Source of the DNA: Paenibacillus hemerocallicola
GTDB lineage: Bacteria; Bacillota; Bacilli; Paenibacillales; NBRC-103111
Length of the DNA stretch: 55,343 bases
NCBI RefSeq assembly: GCF_006265175.1
Contig: NZ_VDCQ01000067.1
Span: forward strand, 1-55,343
Direction of reading: 5' to 3'
The notes under the pieces are model-generated. The model was not told where the DNA came from. It saw only the letters and a program-made list of their open reading frames with translations, and ran no database searches. Position 1 is the stretch's first letter. Each line of letters starts with the position of its first letter. Below are positions 39,677-49,440 of this stretch, in pieces. Made by a program: the position numbers and the translations under genes.

Positions 39677-42514
39677 TTATATGCCTTGCAATACAATGGC
39701 ATCGTCGATATATACCGATTCCGTGACGGAGAGACCGTCGACCACGACAATAAATTGGATTTGCTTCACCTGTTTATTGTTGATGACTTCGGGTATTTGT
39801 TCCAGCAGTCCAAGTGTAGCCCACTCCCCGGCAGTATCCGAAAGCGAACGGATTTCCGAAGTGACCGTGGCCAAATTCGCGCTCGTATCTCCTCTGATAT
39901 TCATACTAAGCTGAATCGTGCCATCGGTCGTCGACCCGGCCGGCACATAATAATGAACGCGCGCCGCAGTCAGTCCCGGATTGACGGGGAAAGTCTGATA
40001 CGGTCCACCGCGCTCCAGCCCTGTAATTTGCATGCTGGCGTTGCCCGTGCGGGCTACACCGACAGAACGCTTCATCGTTCCGGTAGATACGATCCACTGC
40101 TTCCATAGGGCAACGCCGGTCGATCCCGTCTCAAACGACGAATTTTCGGTTAGCGACTCGGCTTCCTCCGCGGCACTTTTCAGCAGTCGGGCGAAGTCGC
40201 GCATCGGCGAAGGGATGCCTGCGGCCGCGATTTGCCCGATCCGATCCGTAACAGGTCCTCCCGCAGGCTCCTCGCGTTTTACATAATCGACCATATCCCA
40301 CAAATTATGCTTGTTCCATCCGGATGCCTCGACGTTGGGAACGAACGGAAGAGCCAGTATCGGATCGTTTTTAAATGATTCGATCAGTTGGTCGCGCTTA
40401 TCGGCCATTTGCAGCTTTACTGCGATCGTTGCCTCCGTATGGTCGAGTATGTCCATAGCATCGCCGATCGTTGTCGGCGGCTCCCCCTGCTTCGGATAAC
40501 TGAGCACCGCCGCTTCCACAAGCTCGAAGGCCCGCATCAGCTTATTCGCGCGTACTTGCTGCGCGGCTGTCCCGGCCTTATCCACTACCGCCTCCATTCG
40601 GCTCCTGCTCTCTGTCAGATCCGCCTCGGTCACCAGATCCAGATAAGCTCCGGAGGTAAAGGGCAGGAACGTCTTTGCCTTACCGTTTTGAAACCAGGGG
40701 GAGAGCGGAACCCGCTCGGTCCAGAAGCTTTCCCACAAATCGTAATAGGCCGCCAAATCGGGCGCAGCCGCCGTCCCGACCGTCCGCTCGTACCATTCCT
40801 CCAGCAAATCGTCTACATCCCGCTCCGGGTTCCACATCAGCTTGGCCGTCACCCATGCTTTCGGACCTTCGCTTCCGCTCGGGTACATCTCCACATAATG
40901 AGCAGTCGTTCCATGCTCCAAGGACAAGCTGTAATGATCGGCCGCCAGATGCGGGTAAACGCGAGGGACCACATAGCTGGATCCGTACATATAATCGTAC
41001 CATCCGGTCTGGCCGGTTCTCTGTTCCCACTGCAGCAGCCGCTGATGCTCGGCGGACTGCATGACCGGATCGAGCCAGGTCATCCGATCCTTCGTCAAAA
41101 ACGGAATCACCTTCGGATGCAACGGGAATGAAGGCGGATCGACCACATTCTGATAAGCGATCAGTCCGAACCATTTATCGGGATATACGGCCGCTACCTG
41201 CCCGACGACTTCATTAACCCATCCATAATACAGGTCGGACAGGTCGGCAAGACCGAGCGAATTGGTCTTGTTCGGGTAGGCCGGATGGGCGGGGTCGGCT
41301 TCGCAAAATCCCCGGCTGTCGTTTACGCCAAGCGAGTACGATGTTTTGTCCGGATTGGTCTGAAAATATTGAACAATTCCATATACGGCGGCCGCCACCG
41401 TGCCGGGCTCGGAGAAACACGGCTGCCAGCCTGCCGTCACGCCCTGAGCCGGCGGCTTTCCCTTCGGATAAAACTCCGGATTGCTCGCTCCGTACCGACT
41501 TACGGAGAACAACGAGTATAAGTTATGATGGAACTCGACGGGGCGGTTGTAGTTGCCCTGCAGCCGGTTAACCTGCGCCCATTCGTAATATTGACGCGAC
41601 AGCAAGGGTCTCGTGGTATCATACGGACTGCCGCTGAGCGGACTGATGACCCGCTCTGTAAACGCCGGTTCCTCCAGCACTTGGTCGCGCGGCACGGCAA
41701 TGTCCGCCTGCACGGGGACATCCTCGCCGTCGGGACCGGGGAGAAGCCAGCGCACGCCGACATATTTCTCCAGGAACGCGTGTACGCCATTAAGCGTTCC
41801 CCACCGGCTCGGACCGATAATCGTCACGGAATTCCCGTGCGGATGAATAACGAAGCCGTCCCGATCCAGGTGCTGGAGCACGGATTCGACATAGGCTTCG
41901 CCGGCGGAAGCGGTTGTGCCGACGTACAGACGCACCGCGCCGCTCAACGGGCCAGGGGTGGCGTCCAACTGCTGCTCGGTCATGACGGGAAGCGCGGCGC
42001 CCGTAGATTTCTGCACATAATGGACAAGTCGCTGCGCGGCTTCGACCGCGTCGGCATTAGGCGGCGGAGAAATGATGACCACTGCCTTGGAGACACCGTT
42101 CTCCACGATAAGCAGCGGATCGGATGTTGCTTGCAGCATATGCATAAGCTCGTTCGCCTCCCACTCTATCCCCGACACGGCCGAAGCGGAGATCAGGTTT
42201 TGCAGCCGCACCGACGGATCTTGGATATAATGCAGCATATCCGCGGCATAGGCGTTCGCCTGCGCGTATGCCTGCTGATCCTTCAAGAGGCGGATGATCG
42301 TCAGGCGGTATCGCAATTGCTCGGCCAATGTCGGGTTGATGTCCCCGGAATCCTCATACCCGTCTATCAGTTGCAGCATGGCGCTCACCGGCCCGCCGAC
42401 ATTGTAGTTCATCCCGTCGGCTAACGCGATCCGGTTCTGGGTAGAAAGGTACAGAGGAAAAATAAGAGTCATGCATAAGAAGATGGTTATGAGCTTGTAG
42501 AAACGAGTTCTCAT
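39677..42514 (-). CDS. Secreted DUF4838 protein (cassette B)
   Basis: A 945-residue secreted protein with a signal peptide (hydrophobic segment about 8-25). A helical region (about 40-115) precedes a GH67/GH20-type N-terminal domain (about 125-260) and DUF4838 (about 310-600: GWQPCFSE, AYSLGVNDS-like SYSLGVNDSRGFCE, EGPKAWVTAKLMWNPE). One jelly-roll, CBM-like module ends the protein (about 785-940). It is paralogous to the cassette A protein at 17972 but has an added helical N-terminus and one instead of two C-terminal modules. It follows a solute-binding protein gene by 30 bases on the same strand. Confidence 0.85.
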   Translation of the reverse strand: MRTRFYKLITIFLCMTLIFPLYLSTQNRIALADGMNYNVGGPVSAMLQLIDGYEDSGDINPTLAEQLRYRLTIIRLLKDQQAYAQANAYAADMLHYIQDPSVRLQNLISASAVSGIEWEANELMHMLQATSDPLLIVENGVSKAVVIISPPPNADAVEAAQRLVHYVQKSTGAALPVMTEQQLDATPGPLSGAVRLYVGTTASAGEAYVESVLQHLDRDGFVIHPHGNSVTIIGPSRWGTLNGVHAFLEKYVGVRWLLPGPDGEDVPVQADIAVPRDQVLEEPAFTERVISPLSGSPYDTTRPLLSRQYYEWAQVNRLQGNYNRPVEFHHNLYSLFSVSRYGASNPEFYPKGKPPAQGVTAGWQPCFSEPGTVAAAVYGIVQYFQTNPDKTSYSLGVNDSRGFCEADPAHPAYPNKTNSLGLADLSDLYYGWVNEVVGQVAAVYPDKWFGLIAYQNVVDPPSFPLHPKVIPFLTKDRMTWLDPVMQSAEHQRLLQWEQRTGQTGWYDYMYGSSYVVPRVYPHLAADHYSLSLEHGTTAHYVEMYPSGSEGPKAWVTAKLMWNPERDVDDLLEEWYERTVGTAAAPDLAAYYDLWESFWTERVPLSPWFQNGKAKTFLPFTSGAYLDLVTEADLTESRSRMEAVVDKAGTAAQQVRANKLMRAFELVEAAVLSYPKQGEPPTTIGDAMDILDHTEATIAVKLQMADKRDQLIESFKNDPILALPFVPNVEASGWNKHNLWDMVDYVKREEPAGGPVTDRIGQIAAAGIPSPMRDFARLLKSAAEEAESLTENSSFETGSTGVALWKQWIVSTGTMKRSVGVARTGNASMQITGLERGGPYQTFPVNPGLTAARVHYYVPAGSTTDGTIQLSMNIRGDTSANLATVTSEIRSLSDTAGEWATLGLLEQIPEVINNKQVKQIQFIVVVDGLSVTESVYIDDAIVLQGI

Positions 42515-42544
42515 TGCTAACGCAGCTCCTTCTCGTAATATGGA

Positions 42545-43846
42545 CTATTTGGCCGAGCCTTTTTCCGCATCGACCCTCTTGTTAATTTCTTCGTCGGCCT
42601 GCGCGATCGCCGTATTGACGTCAAGAGCCCCTTCCAGATATAGCTTGAATTTCGCGATGGCGATCGCTTCGGCTTTTCCCCGATAGGTCGAGGCGACGGG
42701 GTACGGAACCGGCTTGCTTTTGAAAATGCCCGGTAGCCCCTTGTCCTTCAGGGAAGAATTTGCCGCTCCAAGCGCCTGCTTGACATTCTCGCTTCTGAGC
42801 GGGGAAAGCTTCCCTCTTCGCGAAAGCTCAAGCTGCACTTCTTCCGACGTAATGACATCGATGACTTTCGCGGCTTCATCCTTATACTTGCTCGCTTTTG
42901 TGGCGATCACCGTATATACGCTGGCATTGCCGTACGTATTCGGTTTCTCCGGATAGCTCGGGTACTGCACGACATTCCAGTTCAATCCCGCGTTCTCCGG
43001 CGCCGCCAACTGGTTGAGTATATTGAGATCCAGCAGCATGGCCAGCGTCCGGCTCTTCATGAATTGGTTTTTCGGCGTTTCGGCTATGAGACCGTTGCCC
43101 GGAATGCTGTAGATCGATCGGGCCAGCTCGAACACCCTTTTCCAGCTGTCGTTGTTCATCGTCGCTTTGTCCGTTAGCGGATCGATCGCCGCGATCGCCA
43201 GAGGCTGCGACATCCACTGTACCGTGCTGCCGGGATCGAAGCCGCGGTATTGCACGCCGCCGTCCATTCGCGTCACCCTGTTGGCCAAGTCGATGACGCC
43301 TTGCCATAACATCCCGTCCGTCGGATAAGGAACACCGAATTTGTCGAAAATGTCTTTGTTGTAGTACATCGCATGGTAGTTGACATTGATCGGCAGCCCG
43401 TACAGCTCTCCCTTGTCCGACGCCTTTCTGACGTCTGTCATGTAGTTCGGCTCGAACCGGTCCAAATCGACGCCCTGATTCTTGAAATGAGACGTCATGT
43501 CCATAACCAGCCGCATATCCCGATAAGAGGGAAGCACTCCGGTATACGTTACGACAATATCCGGGACGCTGCCTGCCGCGATCAGTTCCGTTAGCGTGGT
43601 GCCTTTCGTTTCCGGGTTGTAGTTGATCGTAATATGCGGGTACTTCTTGCCGAGATGCGTCCGGACCACTTCCTGAAAATCCTCGTCCAGAAGCGTGCCT
43701 ACGCTCTGGCTCGCAAGCTGCAGCGTTACCGGCTCGGCTCTCTCTTCTTTTGCATTCCCCGCATCGCGGCCGCCGCAGCCCGCCAGTACAATCGCGAAGG
43801 TTAGAAGCGGGGCGAGCGCTACAAATCGTTTCCTGTTTCCGGTCAT
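42545..43846 (-). CDS. Extracellular solute-binding lipoprotein, family 1 (cassette B)
   Basis: A 433-residue sugar-binding lipoprotein. The lipobox VLAGC places Cys24 as the lipidated residue. FDKFGVPYPTDGMLW is shared with the proteins at 16593 and 49441, so the three are paralogues. AAGGGGG precedes the ATG at 43846; a TTG further upstream overlaps that site. It lies between the FAD oxidoreductase and DUF4838 genes on the same strand, probably in one transcript. No permease genes are present. Confidence 0.9.
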   Translation of the reverse strand: MTGNRKRFVALAPLLTFAIVLAGCGGRDAGNAKEERAEPVTLQLASQSVGTLLDEDFQEVVRTHLGKKYPHITINYNPETKGTTLTELIAAGSVPDIVVTYTGVLPSYRDMRLVMDMTSHFKNQGVDLDRFEPNYMTDVRKASDKGELYGLPINVNYHAMYYNKDIFDKFGVPYPTDGMLWQGVIDLANRVTRMDGGVQYRGFDPGSTVQWMSQPLAIAAIDPLTDKATMNNDSWKRVFELARSIYSIPGNGLIAETPKNQFMKSRTLAMLLDLNILNQLAAPENAGLNWNVVQYPSYPEKPNTYGNASVYTVIATKASKYKDEAAKVIDVITSEEVQLELSRRGKLSPLRSENVKQALGAANSSLKDKGLPGIFKSKPVPYPVASTYRGKAEAIAIAKFKLYLEGALDVNTAIAQADEEINKRVDAEKGSAK

Positions 43847-43911
43847 ACCGAACCCCCTTTGTTCCTTTTCCAAGCTCGTATGCTAGCTGTATACTTATCG
43901 GACATACGTCC

Positions 43912-45735
43912 TTATTCGCAGCGAATTTCCACGAGTCTCGCGTGGTCCAGTCCGTTCGTGGCGATAACTGCAAGCCGGAGCCGGGAGACCTCGTCCAGCT
44001 GCGTCCCGATTTCAAGCTGACGCCGGTAGTTGTCGCGAATATGAACGACTTCGCGGAATTGCCCGATCGTTTCCGCGAGCAGCCGAAATTCCTTAAGCGT
44101 CTCCGGCTGCGGTCCCCATACCATTCTGGCATGAAAGGCGTCCTGCTGGGTCAAGGAAAGGTACCGGTGCAAGCCGGTATCAAGAACGAGCGTAATCCGG
44201 CGAAGGCTTACCGGCTGCTCCCAACAGAGCTCCAGCCACGGCTCTTTGTCGGCCGGCTCCGACATCCAGCGATGAGTGCCTGGGGCGGTCAGCTCGCTCC
44301 GTACCCCTCTCGGTCCCGACACGGCACGGCTGTGGCGGTCGACAACTTGCGCGACGGCGCCGAGCTCTTGCTCCGAGGACGCGGAGATCTTCGCTTCATC
44401 GGCCAGATTGCGGTCCGTGAGCAGCCTGCCCGGCAAATAAGCGCCCTGGCGAAGCAGCCGCTGCTGCGCTTCCCGTACGACCCGCTCGTCGCGCCACGCT
44501 TCTTCCAGCGTCTTGCCGAGCTCGATGGCGGTCGCGGCGAACGTTCCCAGCCCTTCTCCCATAACCGAACAAGTGGCCATAACCCGCGTGCTGGAAAAGG
44601 CGATATGCGTCGCCGACATGTTGCGGCCGGCGAACATGAGATTGGCAATATTGGCGCTGACCAGCGAGCGCAGCGGTATCCCGTACATATACGGCGTATA
44701 GGGCTGGTTGCAAGGCTTTGCATCCACGGCTTCGATCCCCGAAGGCGGGTGAGTATCCATCGACCAACCGCCGTAAGCGATTACATCTTGAAAATCGACC
44801 GCCTCCTCCAAATCCGTCTGGGTGAGCACATGCTTGCCGACGAACCGGCGCGATTCCCGCTTGCCCGGCAAAAAGCCGAACCAGTCCAGCGCCCAATTGG
44901 CCGATCCGGGATGATGTCCGCTGTTCTTGATATGGTCCCAGACGCCCAGCATAATACCCAGCAGCTCGTCGCGAATCGTTTCATTGTCTTTGATCGTATC
45001 GAGCATGCCGCCGAATTCGATCCACCAGTAGCCGTATTCCCACGAGCTGTGACTGCGGAATTTCAAGTCCTCTTCGCTGAAGGTACGCGCCCAGGAGGGG
45101 GCGACGAACGGCATCGGCCTGCCCATGTCCCTGGCCATGAACAGAAGCGACGAACCGAGCCGGTAATCGTCCCTCTCCGTCTGGGCCGCCGTCTCCCCAT
45201 ATTCTCCCGCTGCCTCCCTTCCGGTCGTGAACAGAGCTCCCGCCTCGTACCCGAGCCGGCCGTCCCCGGTGCAGTCGGCGAACCAATCCGCCTCGATCCC
45301 GAACCGCTCTTCCGTGCTTTCCCGGCTTGCATAGGCAGCCACGATCCTGTTGCCGCTCATCCTGACGCCCGTTACCGTAGTGTTGAGCATCAGTGTCAAA
45401 TTCGGTTCGGCCCGGCATTTGTCATACAAGATCAGATCGAGCATCGCCGGGCTCCGCTGCGGGTTGCGCACGGCGCATTCCAGCATGATCTCCTCCAAAA
45501 TCCCGGTCTCCCGTCCTTCGGTGCGCAGCTCCGACCCTCTAGGCGACGATCCCGAGACGTGCATGCGAATTTCCGAGGAAGCATTGCCGCCGAGAACCGG
45601 ACGATCCTGGCATAGCACGACCTTCGCTCCGTTCCGCGCCGCCGCGAGCGCTGCCGCCACACCTGCGACGCCTCCTCCCGCTATCAGCAATTGCGTCTTC
45701 AGCCTGATTCGATTGACCGTTTGTTCGATATCCAA
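43912..45735 (-). CDS. FAD-dependent oxidoreductase with C-terminal beta-sandwich
   Basis: A 607-residue protein of the FAD_oxidored type. The dinucleotide-binding [17 protein letters not shown] (residues about 19-35) is followed by an acidic strand end, [11 protein letters not shown], and a second FAD motif in [17 protein letters not shown] and [13 protein letters not shown]. The last 130 residues ([22 protein letters not shown] and on) look like an F5/8-type C (discoidin) beta-sandwich, as in carbohydrate binding. No signal peptide is visible. It is first in the cassette B unit; the substrate is unknown, perhaps a sugar or uronate. Confidence 0.85.
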   Translation of the reverse strand: MDIEQTVNRIRLKTQLLIAGGGVAGVAAALAAARNGAKVVLCQDRPVLGGNASSEIRMHVSGSSPRGSELRTEGRETGILEEIMLECAVRNPQRSPAMLDLILYDKCRAEPNLTLMLNTTVTGVRMSGNRIVAAYASRESTEERFGIEADWFADCTGDGRLGYEAGALFTTGREAAGEYGETAAQTERDDYRLGSSLLFMARDMGRPMPFVAPSWARTFSEEDLKFRSHSSWEYGYWWIEFGGMLDTIKDNETIRDELLGIMLGVWDHIKNSGHHPGSANWALDWFGFLPGKRESRRFVGKHVLTQTDLEEAVDFQDVIAYGGWSMDTHPPSGIEAVDAKPCNQPYTPYMYGIPLRSLVSANIANLMFAGRNMSATHIAFSSTRVMATCSVMGEGLGTFAATAIELGKTLEEAWRDERVVREAQQRLLRQGAYLPGRLLTDRNLADEAKISASSEQELGAVAQVVDRHSRAVSGPRGVRSELTAPGTHRWMSEPADKEPWLELCWEQPVSLRRITLVLDTGLHRYLSLTQQDAFHARMVWGPQPETLKEFRLLAETIGQFREVVHIRDNYRRQLEIGTQLDEVSRLRLAVIATNGLDHARLVEIRCE

Positions 45736-46279
45736 TAGGTTTCTCTCCTTGAATGCGGGGCCTCGCTTTTATTTGTCTGCCGTGTACACTCTTTCATCAT
45801 AGGGAAAGAACAATTCCATGACTATGCACAAAAAATTCACGGACCGTGCACTTGATTTCACGGCAGCCATACGGACGCCCACAGGTTGGTGGAGCGCGAA
45901 TCTCCGTTTGATCGGAGTACCGCTAAGCCGAACAGAATGTAAACAGTCAGTCGGACCGCTTCAGCGCAGGCTGGGGTATCCCGTGATTTCCATCACAGCA
46001 TTGCCCGACCGAATCGTTTATGATCATTATCGTCGATCGTTTCCATAATATTGTTGCCGTTGTAATAAATCGGAGGCGACGCCGAGTCATCCCGCTTTCG
46101 ACAGCGCTTCCGCGCCGCAGCATCGACTACTCCGCCTATTTCATTTCATCCGAAAATTCAAACGTGCAAAATCATGCCTTCCGCTTCCATTTCTATACAT
46201 ATTGAATTAGAAAGTTATGAAAATCTCCTATACAATAAGCATAGAGGAAGGAACTACAAGTCCCCGAGGAGCATCCGCC
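45736..46279. other. Intergenic gap before the globin-coupled sensor
   Basis: About 540 bases without a gene that I can support. It holds the start regions of the FAD oxidoreductase gene (minus; a TATGAT-type -10 near 45797-45802) and of the sensor gene (plus; TACAAT at 46231-46236). Two copies of TTCACGG lie at 45836-45842 and 45857-45863. No strong hairpin or repeat block is seen. Confidence 0.5.
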
Positions 46280-47629
46280 ATGACTAAATGTCCGTATCAT
46301 GCTTTTACCTCCATGTTCCGCAATAGTAGCTCCGCCAAGCCCGAAGCCGGCCCCGTCTTGTCGGAGATCCGCTTGCGGGAACGGGATGCCGCCCCGAAGG
46401 GCGATACGCTCGGCAATCCCGAATGGACCGATCAGCTCAAAATGATCGATCTGACCGAGGACGATCTTCGCATCATCCGGGGGATACAGCCGTTCATACT
46501 GGAGCGCATCGACGAAGTCGTCGACGCTTTCTACAAAACGGTGATCGATGTGGAAGGACTCCGATCGATTATTGAGAAGCACAGTACGGTCGAGCGGCTG
46601 CGGGAGACGCTGCGCCATCATCTGACCGAAATGTTCAGCGGGAGACTCGATGACGAATTCGTGCGAAAGCGGCTGAAGATCGCCGAAGTGCACCAGAGGA
46701 TCGGACTTGAACCGAAGTGGTACATGGGCGCCTTCCAAAACCTGCAGAACACGTTCCTTTCCGTCATCCAGCCCTACGTCCGCAACGGCGAAGAAAGCCT
46801 GCTCGTCGGAAAAGCGGTCACGAAGCTGCTTAATTTCGAGCAGCAGCTCGTGCTGGAAGCTTACGAGAAAAAAAATACCGAACAGCGCGAACGGCAATAC
46901 GATCAAATCAAAGGGGAATTGAAGCAGGCGATCAGCGCGATCAGCCAGGAGCTGGCCGCCATAACGGAGCAGACGAACGCTTCTACGCAGGAGCTCGCGG
47001 CGGCCAGCGCCCAAGTGAACGATTCGGTCGCCCACAGTGCGGGCAAAGCGATCGAATCCCGGCAGTTGGCCGACGCCGGCACCTTCAAGGTGACCGGGCT
47101 TCGGACGCGCATTGAGACGATTCGTCACAGCTCGCAGCAGGTGGAAGCGGCGGTAACCCGACTGAAGGAGTCTTCCCGGCAAATCGGCGGAATCGTCACG
47201 ATCGTGAAGGACATTTCCACCCAGACGAATTTGCTGTCGCTCAATGCTTCAATCGAAGCGGCCCGGGCCGGGACGCATGGCGCCGGCTTCTCGGTAGTCG
47301 CCCGCGAGGTGAAGAAGCTGTCCGAGGATACACGGGAGGCAGTGTCCCAGATCAGCAAGCTGATCGAACGGTCGAACGAATTTACGCAGCAGGTGGTCGA
47401 CTCGATTCAGAACGTACAGCGGCAGGTGGAAGCCGGACAGCGCGAATCTGCGCAAACCGGCGAAACGTTCGCGCAGATCGTCCGCTCTCTGGAGAGCGGC
47501 CTGCTGGAGATCGGCAAGGCGGAGAAGGAGATGAAATCGTTGGTCGAAGCGGTCGGCCAAGTAGGGGAGGCTGCGCAAAAGGCCGCCGTATCAGCCGAAC
47601 GGCTGGACGAGACGATGCGCAATTATTAA
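46280..47629 (+). CDS. Globin-coupled sensor, HemAT-like aerotaxis transducer
   Basis: A 449-residue soluble heme sensor. The globin-sensor domain (about 45-200) has the expected proximal His138 in [20 protein letters not shown] methyl-accepting signalling domain follows, with its hairpin tip [16 protein letters not shown] at about 339-354. No membrane segments are seen. It should bind oxygen and signal to the CheA/CheW array. The start at 46280 has CGAGGAG eight bases upstream; an ATG at 46217 is possible, but a TACAAT -10-like box lies between them. It is a single gene. Confidence 0.9.
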   Translation: MTKCPYHAFTSMFRNSSSAKPEAGPVLSEIRLRERDAAPKGDTLGNPEWTDQLKMIDLTEDDLRIIRGIQPFILERIDEVVDAFYKTVIDVEGLRSIIEKHSTVERLRETLRHHLTEMFSGRLDDEFVRKRLKIAEVHQRIGLEPKWYMGAFQNLQNTFLSVIQPYVRNGEESLLVGKAVTKLLNFEQQLVLEAYEKKNTEQRERQYDQIKGELKQAISAISQELAAITEQTNASTQELAAASAQVNDSVAHSAGKAIESRQLADAGTFKVTGLRTRIETIRHSSQQVEAAVTRLKESSRQIGGIVTIVKDISTQTNLLSLNASIEAARAGTHGAGFSVVAREVKKLSEDTREAVSQISKLIERSNEFTQQVVDSIQNVQRQVEAGQRESAQTGETFAQIVRSLESGLLEIGKAEKEMKSLVEAVGQVGEAAQKAAVSAERLDETMRNY

Positions 47630-47729
47630 CGGGGTTAACCGGCAAGCAGAGACATGCCTCGTTCCTGTTGAACGTGCATAGCGGGACTCCGCCCGGCAAA
47701 TAGAGCGCCCCATTGGCAACTTGGGTCGA

Positions 47730-47786
47730 TTGGGCAAACCGATTCGGCGGGGTTGCCGGCTCATTCAGCCGGATCGGTTTGCCCAA
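47730..47786. repeat. Long palindrome after the sensor gene
   Basis: TTGGGCAAACCGAT (47730-47743) pairs perfectly with ATCGGTTTGCCCAA (47773-47786), with an inner CCGGC/GCCGG stem. No T run follows, and the adjoining TTGGCAACTTGGG partly repeats the arm. It could be a bidirectional terminator between convergent genes, or a REP-like element. Confidence 0.6.
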
Positions 47787-47841
47787 ATTGCCGGTAGAGC
47801 GGCTTTCTTAACGATATAAATCATTCGCTATCCGAAACACT

Positions 47842-49377
47842 TTATTGAGACTGCTCCCACGCCGCCTTCAGCTCATGTTGGATGTCCTTGTATATATCGG
47901 AGGCGACGAGCCCGTCCACATAATCGTCCCATTGCTCCAATGTCATGATGCCCATGACGACCTTCACCCGGTTGTCGTTCAAATCTTTCGTAAAGTTCCC
48001 CCACCGCGTCATCAACGTATCGGATTCGAGCGAATAGTGGGGATTGGTCAAGCCCATTTCCTTGTATCTCGCATATATGGTATCGACCGTCTGGGCAAAC
48101 TCCTCGGGTCTCTTCAGACCGCGCTGGAGCGTATCCGCCATAATATCCCGCGCCTCGTGTTGAAACCAGCCCCAGCAAGCCACGCAATCCTCTTCGAAGC
48201 GGGGCAGGTTGTTCTTTCGGCCGTCCTTGATGTAATGGTGGACGCCCTCCACCCCGTGCGTTACGAGCTCCCTGTACTCCGGCGCAGCCAATCGGTCGAT
48301 CAGCTTCAAATAGCGGGGAATTTGTCCTTCGTTGCCCTCGGCGCGAATCACCGTCTGCGTGTAGAACCCGATATTCGCGTCTACAGCCCAGCCCCGGGGC
48401 CCTCTGACCGGCGGAATCAGCACGCTGTCCGCGGCGGGGTTCACATGGGCGGCGAAAGGAACGGTCGTCATGCGCGGGTTGTCCGCCGGGGCGTACGAAT
48501 GCCACCGGTGCGCTTTGGCCGCCGCTTCGCCCTTCTTATAGGCGTCGGCGTCGGCTCCGAGCGCGAACTCCGGATCGATCGCCTTGGCATCGTACAGTTT
48601 TTTGAGCCACAGCAAATATTGCCTGTACTCCGGCATAAAGTTCTGATAAGTAAAGTTTCCTTTGTCGTCGACGCCCCAATTCATGACGCCGGTGAAAGCG
48701 ACGGAAACGGATTTCAGCCCCGGTCCGTCGAGCGCCTTGGCGCCGCCTATCTCGAGCCCGTACCGGTCGGGCGGCGAGCTAAGCCGGATCAGCGTGTCGG
48801 CGAGCTCGTCGACAGTCTCGGGCAGCTTCATGCCGCCCGCGTCCAGCAAGTCTCTGCGCATGTAGAAGCCGTCGAACGTCTCCGGCTCCAAATAGCGGGG
48901 GATGCCGTATATTTTGCCTTTATACGTCAATTTGTCCCAGACGGAGGCCGGGTAGGAGGCCAAATTCGGATAGTCCCGGGCAAAAGAAGCCGACCGGATA
49001 TACGGGGTCAGATCGGCAAACATCCCGTCCTCGATCGCCTTCACCTGTACGGACGTATAATGCTGGGGCCCGTCGGGCAGCAGTTGGACGAGATCGGGAA
49101 TTTGACCCGTAGTAAGCGCTACCTTCAGCTTCTGCTCGTAATCGCTGCGGGGGATGAAGCTGGGCGTAAACGTTACGTTCAACCGCTTCTCCAGCTCGCG
49201 CTGAAATTCCGTATCCGTCTTCGCCGTCCTCCAGGCGATATTCATGAAGCCGACCGCAAGCGGAGGCTCCTCATTCGGAGGAGGCAATCCAGCCTGCTCT
49301 CCGTCTCTTTCGCAGCCGATCGCCCCGGCAAGCAGCCAAGCGGTCATCAAAAGGAGCGCCCAACGCGCCATATTCAT
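47842..49377 (-). CDS. Extracellular solute-binding lipoprotein (LipO-like)
   Basis: A 511-residue lipoprotein with a hydrophobic leader and Cys22 after AGAIG. The mature part follows the large LipO/YtcQ-type solute-binding family (LKVALTTGQIPDLVQLLPDG, YKGKIYGIPRYLEPE). It is unlike the other three binding proteins here. It is encoded 63 bases after the 49441 gene, so it is probably the second gene of that transcript. No ABC permease or ATPase lies in the window. Its ATG has only a weak Shine-Dalgarno. Confidence 0.88.
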   Translation of the reverse strand: MNMARWALLLMTAWLLAGAIGCERDGEQAGLPPPNEEPPLAVGFMNIAWRTAKTDTEFQRELEKRLNVTFTPSFIPRSDYEQKLKVALTTGQIPDLVQLLPDGPQHYTSVQVKAIEDGMFADLTPYIRSASFARDYPNLASYPASVWDKLTYKGKIYGIPRYLEPETFDGFYMRRDLLDAGGMKLPETVDELADTLIRLSSPPDRYGLEIGGAKALDGPGLKSVSVAFTGVMNWGVDDKGNFTYQNFMPEYRQYLLWLKKLYDAKAIDPEFALGADADAYKKGEAAAKAHRWHSYAPADNPRMTTVPFAAHVNPAADSVLIPPVRGPRGWAVDANIGFYTQTVIRAEGNEGQIPRYLKLIDRLAAPEYRELVTHGVEGVHHYIKDGRKNNLPRFEEDCVACWGWFQHEARDIMADTLQRGLKRPEEFAQTVDTIYARYKEMGLTNPHYSLESDTLMTRWGNFTKDLNDNRVKVVMGIMTLEQWDDYVDGLVASDIYKDIQHELKAAWEQSQ

Positions 49378-49440
49378 CCGTCAACACCGTTCCTTCCCAG
49401 ACCGCTCGCCCGTTGCGTCATTTCCCCGGCCGAAATCGAC

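Noticed and set aside
45818-46048. Small plus-strand gene in the gap after the FAD oxidoreductase gene
   Set aside because: No Shine-Dalgarno, no homology that I recognise, and the codon pattern is unlike that of neighbouring genes.
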